A stretch of DNA of 64,000 nucleotides, from positions 2,108,001 to 2,172,000 of the forward strand of contig NZ_OZ245846.1 in the NCBI RefSeq assembly GCF_965228935.1, in the 5' to 3' direction. Made by a program: the position numbers and the translations under genes. Under the pieces are notes generated by a model, which was given only the letters and a program-made list of their open reading frames with translations, had not been told where the DNA came from and made no database searches. Position 1 is the stretch's first letter; each line of letters begins with the position of its first letter. The stretch comes from Ulvibacterium sp965228935 (GTDB lineage: Bacteria > Bacteroidota > Bacteroidia > Flavobacteriales > Flavobacteriaceae). Shown here in pieces: positions 1 to 8,292 of this stretch.

Positions 1-1
1 C

Positions 2-1393
2 GTTTTTGGACTTTCCGTATTCCTTATTTTTTGTTTGTTGTTCGAATCCTACATTGAGCTGCCGGTGCTTGTGGCCTGGATCGGGCGCTGGCACCCTTTG
101 ATACTCCACTTCCCAATAGTACTTCTTTTGATTGCCATTTTTTTGGGATTAACAGGAAAGAAAATCCCAAGGATTTTATTGACCATTGCGGTGATTTCAG
201 CCTTGTTGACCGCCATTTCCGGATTCTTTCTCGGAAAGGAGACCGGCAGCAAGGGCGATTTGCTTTTCTGGCACCAATGGCTGGGAGGAGCGCTGGCTTT
301 GTTGGCGGCACTTTGGTATGGTTTGGAGGGATTGCAAATCGGTAAACAAATCTATACCAAGATTATACAAGTAGTCATCGTCGGACTCATTGTTTTAACT
401 GGGCATTATGGGGGAATGATTACACATGGTCAGGATTTTTTGGCGTTGCCGGAAGAGAAGAAGCAAGATATCATTCCCAAAAACCCACTGGTCTATGGGC
501 ATGTGGTCAATCGGATTTTGGAGGAAAAATGTGTAAAATGTCACAATCCGAATAAGAAAAAGGGTGAATTGTTGATGACCGATTTGGCCGGACTATTAAA
601 AGGTGGTGAAGGTGGAAATACCCTGATTCCGGGAAACCCGGAGGAGAGTGAAATGATACGGCGTTTGTATTTGCCGATGGAGGATGAAGAGCATATGCCT
701 CCCGAAGGGGAGCGGCCTTTGGCCGATAATGAAATACGTATCTTGGAACAATGGATTGCCCTAGGTGCTTCGGATACCCTGCGATTGAACCATTTAGAAG
801 GTTCTCAGCCCCTGGCGGTCTTGATCAAGGAGATGATGGAACCGGACCCCATGGAAAAATGGACCGCACTTCCAAAAGTAGCGGACTCCACATTGAGCAA
901 TCTGGCTTCCGATTATTTGACCATTACCCGCTTGGCCGGGGCAACTGATGCCTTAAAGGTAAATGTATATATGCCCCCCCAATATGATGCCCGGATGCTT
1001 TTGGATTTGGCTCCCGTGAACCGGAACATTGTAGAATTGGATTTAAGCGGTTTGCCCATAGGGGAAAAGGAACTGGGCTTTGCGGCCAATTGCCCCAATT
1101 TGGAGTGGCTGGAAATCGATAGGACGCCAATCACGGACGTTCAGGTAGATACGCTGAGGAATTTATCGAAACTACGTTTATTGAAGGTTTATGAAACGGA
1201 TATCGGAGACCGGAGCATTTCGTTTTTTAAGGAATGGGAAAACCTAAAAAGCCTTTATATTTGGGGAACCCAGGTATCCGAATCTGCCCTTGAGGAACTG
1301 AAATCCAAAAATCCCGACCTAGTCATCGAAAATGGTATTGATGAGGAAATTAAGTCCTATTTTGTGGTTTCGGACAGTATCCCAAAAAGTTAA
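2..1393 (+). CDS. Membrane protein with c-type heme site and leucine-rich repeats (5' end outside window)
   Basis: The reading frame is open to the left window edge, so the true start lies upstream; the TTG at 35 is only the first start-like codon. The N-terminal third carries about four hydrophobic segments (up to about base 420). A single c-type heme motif C-V-K-C-H follows at 530-544, with downstream M-P-P-E-G typical of planctomycete-type cytochrome (PSCyt1) domains. The C-terminal third has leucine-rich-repeat spacing (L-x-x-L-x-L/I-x-x-T). Family knowledge: such proteins are membrane-anchored, with the heme domain probably facing the periplasm; electron-transfer partners are unknown. 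It ends 6 bp before the SDR gene, so it is probably co-transcribed with the sugar-acid genes. The domain reading is fairly safe, the role is not. Confidence 0.8.
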   Translation, partial: VFGLSVFLIFCLLFESYIELPVLVAWIGRWHPLILHFPIVLLLIAIFLGLTGKKIPRILLTIAVISALLTAISGFFLGKETGSKGDLLFWHQWLGGALALLAALWYGLEGLQIGKQIYTKIIQVVIVGLIVLTGHYGGMITHGQDFLALPEEKKQDIIPKNPLVYGHVVNRILEEKCVKCHNPNKKKGELLMTDLAGLLKGGEGGNTLIPGNPEESEMIRRLYLPMEDEEHMPPEGERPLADNEIRILEQWIALGASDTLRLNHLEGSQPLAVLIKEMMEPDPMEKWTALPKVADSTLSNLASDYLTITRLAGATDALKVNVYMPPQYDARMLLDLAPVNRNIVELDLSGLPIGEKELGFAANCPNLEWLEIDRTPITDVQVDTLRNLSKLRLLKVYETDIGDRSISFFKEWENLKSLYIWGTQVSESALEELKSKNPDLVIENGIDEEIKSYFVVSDSIPKS

Positions 1394-1399
1394 ACACTT

Positions 1400-2176
1400 A
1401 TGAAATTTAATCTAAAAGACAAAACAGCAATAGTTACGGGAGGTGGCAGTGGTATTGGCCATGCCATATCCCTAACATTGGCTGCTCAGGGTGCGGAAGT
1501 ACATATTTTTGAGTTGGACGAAAGTAAGGCTAACGGAACGGTGGCAGAGATTCAAAAAAATGGAGGTAGTGCGCAAGCGCATACTTGTAATATTGCCCAT
1601 CAAACCGAAGTAAAAAAAGAAGTGAATCAAATTGCAGCCGAGGGGCGCATAGATCTACTAATCAACAATGCGGGTATTGCGCATATTGGCGATGTGGAAA
1701 ACACCACGGAGGCCGATTTTGACAAAATCTACAACGTAAATATAAAGGGGGTTTATAACTGTATCCACTGTGTTATGCCCCATATGAAAGCCAAAGGTGG
1801 GGTAATTCTTAATATGGCCTCCGTAGCCGCTTCGGTAGGGATCAATGACAGATTTGCCTATTCGGCCTCAAAGGGTGCCGTCTTGACCATGACGTATTCC
1901 TTGGCCAAGGATTATCTGGAATATAACATCCGCTGCAATAGTATTTCTCCGGGCCGCGTACATACGCCTTTTGTGGACGGCTATCTAAAGGCAAATTTTC
2001 CGGGAAAGGAGGAAGAGATGTTTGAGAAATTGTCAAAGACCCAACCCATCGGTAGAATGGCGAATCCACAAGAAGTGGCCGATTTGGTACTCTATCTTTG
2101 TTCCGACGAGGCCTCATTTATTACGGGAACCGACTTTCCCATTGACGGTGGATTTATACGATTGAACGGAAACTAA
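1400..2176 (+). CDS. SDR-family dehydrogenase, probably 2-keto-3-deoxy-L-fuconate/L-rhamnonate dehydrogenase
   Basis: Classical short-chain dehydrogenase of 258 residues. It has the N-terminal NAD(P)-binding motif T-G-G-G-S-G-I-G, the N-N-A-G motif, a catalytic serine in the M-A-S-V-A stretch and the Y-S-A-S-K active site, ending in the usual D-G-G-F. The next gene is a fumarylacetoacetate-hydrolase-family enzyme. In the non-phosphorylating L-fucose and L-rhamnose pathways an SDR oxidises the 2-keto-3-deoxy acid and an FAH-family enzyme then cleaves the diketo acid, so this pair fits those two steps. The substrate (fuconate or rhamnonate type) cannot be decided from sequence. Cytoplasmic. Start ATG 6 bp after the preceding gene. 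Confidence 0.8.
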   Translation: MKFNLKDKTAIVTGGGSGIGHAISLTLAAQGAEVHIFELDESKANGTVAEIQKNGGSAQAHTCNIAHQTEVKKEVNQIAAEGRIDLLINNAGIAHIGDVENTTEADFDKIYNVNIKGVYNCIHCVMPHMKAKGGVILNMASVAASVGINDRFAYSASKGAVLTMTYSLAKDYLEYNIRCNSISPGRVHTPFVDGYLKANFPGKEEEMFEKLSKTQPIGRMANPQEVADLVLYLCSDEASFITGTDFPIDGGFIRLNGN

Positions 2177-2198
2177 AAACCTAAATAATCAAGGACAT

Positions 2199-3053
2199 AT
2201 GAAATTAATTCGATTTGGTGCTATAGGAAATGAAAAGCCCGGAGTGCAACTGGAAAATGGCGATCGCTTGGACGTCTCGAACTTTGGACAGGACTACGAC
2301 GAACAATTTTTTGGTGGTGATGGCATCATTAGGTTGAAGGATTGGCTAAGTAAAAATAGTGACTCCTGCCCAAAAGTGGATAGCTCCATGCGATTGGGAG
2401 CACCACTTTGCCGGCCTTCAAAAATAATCTGTATCGGTTTAAACTATGCCAAGCATGCCCAGGAAGCGGGGATGGAAATCCCTAAGGAGCCCGTACTTTT
2501 TTTTAAGGCCACTTCGGCAATGGTCGGTCCCAACGACGATGTAATCATTCCCAAGGGAAGCACTAAGACCGATTGGGAGGTAGAACTGGCCATAATTATC
2601 GGCAAAAAGGCATCCTACGTTTCGGAATCGGAGGCCATGGACCATGTGGCGGGTTATGTGCTGCACAACGATTATAGCGAACGGGAATACCAGATTGAAC
2701 GTAGTGGACAATGGGTAAAGGGTAAAAGCTGCGATACCTTTGCACCTATAGGACCCTTTATTGTCACCCCGGATGAAATTGAAGATCCCCATAATCTGGA
2801 TTTATGGTTAAAGGTCAATGGGGAGACGCTCCAAAATAGCAATACCTCGGATTTTGTATTCGATATTCCTACTTCCATAAGTTACATCAGCCAATTTATG
2901 ACCCTTTTGCCCGGAGATGTGATTTCCACAGGCACACCCTTTGGCGTGGGACTAGGCTTTGACCCGCCACGCTATTTAAAACCGGGCGATGTCGTAGAAC
3001 TTGGAATTGATGGTTTGGGAAGTTCCCAACAAGTGGCTAAGGCCTATGATTAA
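2199..3053 (+). CDS. Fumarylacetoacetate-hydrolase-family enzyme, probably 2,4-diketo-3-deoxy-L-fuconate/rhamnonate hydrolase
   Basis: A 284-residue FAH-family protein. The core has the family signature I-G-L-N-Y-x-x-H and the metal-binding acids D-W-E-V-E-L-A; the C-terminal half has G-D-V-I-S-T-G-T-P-x-G-V-G. The N-terminal ~70 residues form the small domain common to the sugar-acid branch. It sits 22 bp downstream of the SDR, so the two are likely one operon. Family knowledge: these Mg-dependent enzymes hydrolyse C-C bonds of diketo acids to pyruvate plus a short acid (lactate or glycolate). Automatic annotation often calls this family ureidoglycolate lyase; the context argues for deoxysugar-acid catabolism. 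Confidence 0.8.
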   Translation: MKLIRFGAIGNEKPGVQLENGDRLDVSNFGQDYDEQFFGGDGIIRLKDWLSKNSDSCPKVDSSMRLGAPLCRPSKIICIGLNYAKHAQEAGMEIPKEPVLFFKATSAMVGPNDDVIIPKGSTKTDWEVELAIIIGKKASYVSESEAMDHVAGYVLHNDYSEREYQIERSGQWVKGKSCDTFAPIGPFIVTPDEIEDPHNLDLWLKVNGETLQNSNTSDFVFDIPTSISYISQFMTLLPGDVISTGTPFGVGLGFDPPRYLKPGDVVELGIDGLGSSQQVAKAYD

Positions 3054-3230
3054 ATCTTTGGGATACATTTTTTTCCTACAGTTGGGATGATTTTTTAATT
3101 TTCTATGTAAAAAGGAAAATAGTGTTGGTCGTATTGTTGACGAGTGGACACAAGTTCATTTTCAAATGGTACTATTGATCATTTTCTATCAAAATCGGTT
3201 CAACACCTTTTATTTCTCAATTACACCTAA

Positions 3231-6113
3231 ATGAATAACATCTCTTTTAAAAAGCATGGTAAAATAGCGTTTTTCGATATGCCGGGTTTTAGCGCTTTTC
3301 GGTATATCGTCATTACGTGGGTTACGCTTCTAGGAATCTCTTTTCCCATATGGGGACAGGAGGATTATGGATACAAACGGGTATACCTGTCCGGTAAGGA
3401 TGCCTCGGATACCGTGGATTGGGATTTTATGGTAACCGATGGAGCCAAAAGTGGTGTCTGGTCCAAACTTCCGGTACCCTCCAATTGGGAATTACATGGA
3501 TTTGGCACCTACAATTATGGCCATGATCACAGAAACGGGAACCGGAAATTAGGGAAGGAACACGGACTGTACCGTCATAGATTTCAAGTGCCGACCCAAT
3601 GGAAGGGAAAGGTCGTAAACATCGTTTTTGACGGTTCCATGACGGACACCAAAGTTACCATTAACAACAGATCCGCTGGAGAAATGCACCAAGGATCGTT
3701 TTATAGGTTCAAATATGACATAACGAAACTGTTGAAATATGGTCAGGAGAATATCTTGGAAGTAGACGTGGCAAAACATTCGGCCAACGAATCCGTAAAT
3801 AGGGCAGAACGCCAAGCCGACTTCTGGATTTTTGGAGGGATTTTTCGCCCGGTGTTTTTGGAAGTCCTGCCCAACCGTCATTTTACAAGAACAGCCATTA
3901 ATGCAAAACATACGGGTGAATTCAATACACTTTTGACCATCAATAAACCCATATCCAATGGGTCGGCTCGAATTACCCTGTTTTCCCCGGAAGGGAATCG
4001 TGTTGGGGAAATCTTGTCCAAATCGTTTGAAAGAAGAAAGAACGAGCTGATGATATCGGGAAGTTTCAATATTATAAAATCATGGAATCCAGAATCACCG
4101 CATTTATATACCGCCCTTGTTGAACTGTTGGAGAAGGATAAGGTGGTTTATCAAAAAAAGGAGCGTTTCGGCTTTCGGTCAGTTGAACTCCGGGAGAATG
4201 ATGGGATTTATGTAAATGAAAAAAGAGTTGTTTTTAAAGGGGTAAACAGGCATTCCTTTTGGCCGGAAACGGGAAGGGCGTTAAGCGAGGAAAATCATTT
4301 GGAGGATATTCGGCTGATGAAGGAGATGAATATGAATGCCGTTCGGATGTCCCATTACGGCCCGGACGAACGTTTTCTTGAACTTTGTGACTCCCTGGGA
4401 CTTTTTGTGCTCGACGAACTTACCGGTTGGCAAGATGCCTATGATACGGTAGTCGGACCCAAATTGATCAAGGAATTGATATTGAAGGATGCAAATCACC
4501 CCAGTGTGGTCATCTGGGATCACGGAAACGAGGGGGGATGGGATTTTGCCAACGAAAAATGGTTCCATAGCTATGATATACAGAAACGGCCGATAATCTA
4601 TCCTTGGCTCAAACGGAATGGGGTGGACACCCGGCATTATCCTACGTATGATTATGGAATCAACCGTTTGGCCCATGGTTATGAGCCCTTTATGCCTACC
4701 GAATTCCTACATGGCCTTTACGATGGGGGACATGGTGCAGGATTGGATGATTTTTGGAAGAACTATTCGGCCCACCCCATGTTTTCGGGCGGTTTTCTAT
4801 GGGTGTTTTCAGATGAGGCGGTAGCGAGGAGGGATAAGGGCAATACACTGGATAGCGATGGCAACCACGCCCCGGATGGGATTGTTGGCCCGTACCGGGA
4901 AAAGGAAGGCAGCTTTTACACCATAAAGGAAATATGGTCCCCTGTTCAGATTCGTCCACGGACCATCACTTCCAATTTTGATGGAAAACTGGCACTCACC
5001 AATACCCATATGTATACCAATTTAAATCAATGTACCTTTTCCTGGGAAATCCGATCCACTCCCGTTTTTGGTGAAACCATGGTTTTGGCTTCAGGTACAA
5101 CAAAGGGGCCCGATATCGCTCCTGGGGAGACAAAGTATCTTCAGCTTGAAATCCCTGAAAATATGGAGCAAGGAGCTATTTTTTCGTTTACTGCTACGGA
5201 TAACAAAGGTATGGAAATATATACCTGGAACTGGCCTATAAAACAACCGGAACAAGTTGCACGTGAATTGCTTCAACAGATAGAATCGAACCTGGGAAAA
5301 GGGCAGATTGAAGTTGTAGAAGAGGAAAATGGCCTTAAGGTCAATGTAAATAAACTCGGTTTTGTCTTCAACAAGGAAAATGGCCATTTGGAAGAAGTAT
5401 CTTTTCAGAAGAAACCGATTTCCTTTAATGGTGGCCCACTTCCTGTGGGGATTAAAACACAGATAAAGGATGTACAATGGTGGATGGATAAAGAGGGCAG
5501 TTTTATTTTGGAAACCCAGTATAATACCTATCCGGAAAGAGTACAATGGAAATTAATGCCAACCGGCTTATTGCGATTGGAAGTAAGTCCACTTCATTTT
5601 TCCGGAGATGACCTTGATTTTATCGGGGTTTCCTTTAATTATCCCGAGGACAAGGTAAAAGGGATCAAATGGATGGGTCAGGGACCATACCGTGTTTGGA
5701 AAAATAGGGCCAAGGGTGCCGAAATAGGGGTTTGGGAAAAGGAATACAACAATACCATTACCGGGGCCAGTTTTGACAATCTTATTTACCCTGAATTCAA
5801 GGGGTACCATGGCAATTTGTTTTGGGCCGAATTAAGAACAGAGGAATTCCCGATCCGAATCATCACGGAAACACCCGGTCTTTTTTTACGGTTGTATACA
5901 CCTGCCGATCCCAAACACATTGCGGGAGGTGTGGCCCCTCCCTTCCCGGAGGGGGATATTTCATTCCTCTATGAGATTCCTCCGATAGGGACAAAGTTTA
6001 AACAAGCGGATAAATTGGGACCTTCATCACAAAAAGGGGCCATTGCGCATCATAAGGGGGACGATAGTGACCCCATTGTACTTTGGTTCGATTTTGGGGG
6101 TAAATTGCCTTAG
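3231..6113 (+). CDS. Secreted glycoside hydrolase family 2 protein
   Basis: A 960-residue GH2 enzyme: jelly-roll sugar-binding domain (about 60-210), immunoglobulin-like domain (about 215-320), TIM barrel (about 325-620), then further beta domains as in LacZ-like enzymes. The general acid/base is probably Glu434 in G-N-E-G-G-W and the nucleophile Glu491 in P-T-E-F. An N-terminal hydrophobic segment (about 24-40) followed by W-G-Q looks like an export signal, although the charged stretch before it is long, so a later Met (about residue 17) could be the start. GH2 covers beta-galactosidases, glucuronidases and mannosidases; the substrate is not resolved. The FAH/SDR genes upstream suggest a deoxysugar-containing algal polysaccharide. 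A 177-bp spacer suggests its own promoter. Confidence 0.85.
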   Translation: MNNISFKKHGKIAFFDMPGFSAFRYIVITWVTLLGISFPIWGQEDYGYKRVYLSGKDASDTVDWDFMVTDGAKSGVWSKLPVPSNWELHGFGTYNYGHDHRNGNRKLGKEHGLYRHRFQVPTQWKGKVVNIVFDGSMTDTKVTINNRSAGEMHQGSFYRFKYDITKLLKYGQENILEVDVAKHSANESVNRAERQADFWIFGGIFRPVFLEVLPNRHFTRTAINAKHTGEFNTLLTINKPISNGSARITLFSPEGNRVGEILSKSFERRKNELMISGSFNIIKSWNPESPHLYTALVELLEKDKVVYQKKERFGFRSVELRENDGIYVNEKRVVFKGVNRHSFWPETGRALSEENHLEDIRLMKEMNMNAVRMSHYGPDERFLELCDSLGLFVLDELTGWQDAYDTVVGPKLIKELILKDANHPSVVIWDHGNEGGWDFANEKWFHSYDIQKRPIIYPWLKRNGVDTRHYPTYDYGINRLAHGYEPFMPTEFLHGLYDGGHGAGLDDFWKNYSAHPMFSGGFLWVFSDEAVARRDKGNTLDSDGNHAPDGIVGPYREKEGSFYTIKEIWSPVQIRPRTITSNFDGKLALTNTHMYTNLNQCTFSWEIRSTPVFGETMVLASGTTKGPDIAPGETKYLQLEIPENMEQGAIFSFTATDNKGMEIYTWNWPIKQPEQVARELLQQIESNLGKGQIEVVEEENGLKVNVNKLGFVFNKENGHLEEVSFQKKPISFNGGPLPVGIKTQIKDVQWWMDKEGSFILETQYNTYPERVQWKLMPTGLLRLEVSPLHFSGDDLDFIGVSFNYPEDKVKGIKWMGQGPYRVWKNRAKGAEIGVWEKEYNNTITGASFDNLIYPEFKGYHGNLFWAELRTEEFPIRIITETPGLFLRLYTPADPKHIAGGVAPPFPEGDISFLYEIPPIGTKFKQADKLGPSSQKGAIAHHKGDDSDPIVLWFDFGGKLP

Positions 6114-6241
6114 GTAATCAGGTCATTGCAGGGATAGGTTGTATATTACTCCATATATCAATTGGATTAACAGAAGGGATGTTTGAATTATTAAGTGACC
6201 GTAATTCTACATAGTTTTATGGCCTTACAAATTATTGGGGA

Positions 6242-6370
6242 ATGAAAAATATCATTAGGGCGTTATTGGCGGGCTGGGGCGCAAAAAAGCTCGGGGGAGG
6301 AAAATGCGGTTGTATCGGGTTTTTGGTGCTGTTTATTATTTTATATTGGCTTTTGGGCTATGTTTTTTAA
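6242..6370 (+). CDS. 42-residue single-helix membrane microprotein
   Basis: A short open frame starting ATG at 6242 and ending TAA at 6368-6370. The product has a basic/glycine-rich start with G-W-G-A-K-K-L-G-G-G, a C-G-C turn and one C-terminal transmembrane helix. The layout resembles small membrane proteins found across Flavobacteriia, but no function is known to me. It stands between the GH2 gene and the convergent response regulator. Too short for standard gene calling; the clean start, helix and amphipathic pattern support it being real. Confidence 0.55.
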   Translation: MKNIIRALLAGWGAKKLGGGKCGCIGFLVLFIILYWLLGYVF

Positions 6371-6432
6371 TGAAGGGATAAGGCATCAGGTTTTAGATGG
6401 GGCAGTAGTTTTTCATTGTTGGTTTGGTCAGG

Positions 6433-7098
6433 TCATATAAATCCTTTTGCCCTTGCAATATCTAAAAGTTGTTTGGTATTTCCATCGGGAATGCCAAATC
6501 GTATTTTTAGGTTCTTTTTGCGCCGTTCGATGGTGGCCATTGCCAAGGGGATGTATCCGGGGAGGTCTTTCATCCTTTCACCCTTCGAAAGATGGTATAA
6601 TATTTTCCGATCCGAAGCATCCAAAAATAGGTCGTCGCGCTGGTTGTCACCAATTAATCTGCTCGCTTGTTCACTGTAATAACACTGTCCTTTTAGAACG
6701 CTATTGATAGCGTCCTTGAATACTGCTGGATGCAAATCCGATTTTATCACAAACCCTTCGGGCCTTAAAGATTTGAAAATATTGGAGATCCGTTGGTGGT
6801 CGCACAAGGCGGTATGTACAAAGATTTTGGTGGCTTTGAACTTGGAGCGTATCCGTATACCTAGATCTTCTCCGCTAATAATCAGATAATCCTTGGAAGG
6901 CGGTAAACCGATGTCCAACAAAACTAGGTCATAGAAATTATACTTGTGCCTCTTCATTTTATCAAGAACATCATCACAGGATAACGCGCACTCAATATCA
7001 AAACGATATCCCATTTCTATATTTTCAAGAAATAGGGCATAACCCTTTACGGTCATGGGGTGATTATCCGTTATCAGAATTCGGACGTTTTGCTTCAT
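6433..7098 (-). CDS. LuxR/NarL-type response regulator
   Basis: A 221-residue protein with an N-terminal receiver domain (phospho-acceptor Asp62 in L-L-D-I-G-L-P, acidic pocket Asp11, conserved Lys in V-I-K-S-D) and a C-terminal helix-turn-helix (about 150-221) of the LuxR type. The N-terminal D-N-H-P-M pattern is common in Bacteroidota orphan regulators. No histidine kinase lies next to it, so its partner must be elsewhere. It is transcribed toward the GH2 gene and diverges from the lipoprotein at 7418 across a 319-bp spacer. DNA targets are unknown. Confidence 0.85.
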   Translation of the reverse strand: MKQNVRILITDNHPMTVKGYALFLENIEMGYRFDIECALSCDDVLDKMKRHKYNFYDLVLLDIGLPPSKDYLIISGEDLGIRIRSKFKATKIFVHTALCDHQRISNIFKSLRPEGFVIKSDLHPAVFKDAINSVLKGQCYYSEQASRLIGDNQRDDLFLDASDRKILYHLSKGERMKDLPGYIPLAMATIERRKKNLKIRFGIPDGNTKQLLDIARAKGFI

Positions 7099-7417
7099 AT
7101 TGTCACATTGATTATTCCTACAAGGAGACAGATGTTTTTTATCAATTTAAGGCAATTAAACGGTGAACAACTTGCACCATAAGAAGTGAGGACGACCGGC
7201 ATAAATTTGGGGAAACTTTGTGCAACTTAGTCTCGATAAATTTTATAGAAAAAATTCTCACGTAAGTTACAGAACTTAAGGTTTAAAATCAATTTCAATC
7301 CGGATTTGAGGGAAAAACCCTCAAATTTTGGTTTTGGGCCATATTTGCTTTTACAGAATACACTAGTGGGAGGGCTCCCGCGTTGTGAACCCATAAAAAT
7401 CTTAAAACCCCCGATCT
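7099..7417. other. Divergent intergenic spacer, no gene seen
   Basis: 319 bp between the response regulator (leftward) and the lipoprotein (rightward). It is AT-rich and must carry both promoters. A TAAATTTG match to the Bacteroidota -7 element (TAnnTTTG) lies at 7202-7209, but the -33 TTG spacing is poor, so no promoter call is made. No RNA gene or repeat was recognised. Confidence 0.4.
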
Positions 7418-7900
7418 ATGAAAACAATTAAGTTTCTCCTATTGGTATTTCTGGCAACTACAAGTGCTGCCTTGACATCTTGCAACAAGGATGATGACGA
7501 ATCGCCGACTTCGGATACTTTTATAAAATTTACCGCAGCGGGCAATGACTACAATTTTGGGGATATCGTTACTGCTGAATCAGCCAATATTACCTTTAAT
7601 GGCAATAATGGTGTTGGTCTAACAGACCCAGGTGATATGGATATCAGCATTTGGGTGCCTGTAGATTTTGAAAAAGGCACCTATACCCTTACGGACACAT
7701 TTGGCGCGGATTATAAAATTGCCTTTTCGTCCGATAGTATGGGTTTCAGTTTTGATTTTGCAAATGAAGGAACTCTGGTGATTACCAAAAAAGATGGCGA
7801 GTACGTGGAAGGTACCTTTTCGGGCACTATCGTCTCGGGTGAAGACGAAACCAAGACCCTGACCATTATCAACGGTTCTTTCAGAGCATATAGTATCTGA
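7418..7900 (+). CDS. Small lipoprotein of unknown function
   Basis: 160 residues. The start M-K-T-I-K-F-L-L-L is a signal peptide with lipobox ending at Cys22 (L-T-S-C), followed by the acidic N-K-D-D-D-E tract that in Bacteroidota often directs lipoproteins to the outer membrane surface. The mature part is a glycine- and threonine-rich beta protein that looks like a small sandwich ending in G-T-F-S-G and a T-I-I-N-G-S-F strand. Such DUF-type lipoproteins are widespread and uncharacterised. It is monocistronic: a strong terminator follows 25 bp downstream. Confidence 0.75.
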   Translation: MKTIKFLLLVFLATTSAALTSCNKDDDESPTSDTFIKFTAAGNDYNFGDIVTAESANITFNGNNGVGLTDPGDMDISIWVPVDFEKGTYTLTDTFGADYKIAFSSDSMGFSFDFANEGTLVITKKDGEYVEGTFSGTIVSGEDETKTLTIINGSFRAYSI

Positions 7901-7922
7901 TCAATTGTTGAATACTAAAGTT

Positions 7923-7950
7923 AAAGGACTTCTTCGGAAGTCTTTTTTTT
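7923..7950 (+). terminator. Rho-independent terminator after the lipoprotein gene
   Basis: Perfect 6-bp stem GACTTC / GAAGTC (7927-7932 and 7937-7942) with a TTCG tetraloop followed by eight T residues. It separates the lipoprotein from the giant-protein operon starting at 8293. Confidence 0.9.
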
Positions 7951-8292
7951 GCCTTCATTGGATTTGAAAATGCTATATTTTCAAAAAACGGGGCCCATAT
8001 TTATGTTCTTATTCTTAACCAAAGGTTAAATTTACGATTCTCACAAAAAATGAGGGAAAAACCATCGTGTTAATTTCAGTATTTCTATAACTTTATGGAG
8101 AAATTAATGTAGTACAACCCAGATCTGGTCTTCTCTTTTTCATACTCCTGCTAAAGTTAATGCCATTTCACAACATGGTGTTCCAATGGCAGATTTTTTC
8201 TTTTTTACGGAAGCACAGATTCTAAATCTTCAAGAAATTACTTCTACGATTTCTATAAACTTTCGTTGTTCATAACCAAATTCTAAGTAAGA
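7951..8292. other. AT-rich leader region upstream of the giant-protein operon
   Basis: 342 bp without a convincing gene. It should contain the promoter of the ~23-kb gene block, since the preceding terminator blocks read-through. Several TA-rich elements are present but none has a clean TTG-N19-TAnnTTTG arrangement. The start codon at 8293 is preceded by TAAGTAAGA rather than a strong ribosome-binding site. Confidence 0.35.
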
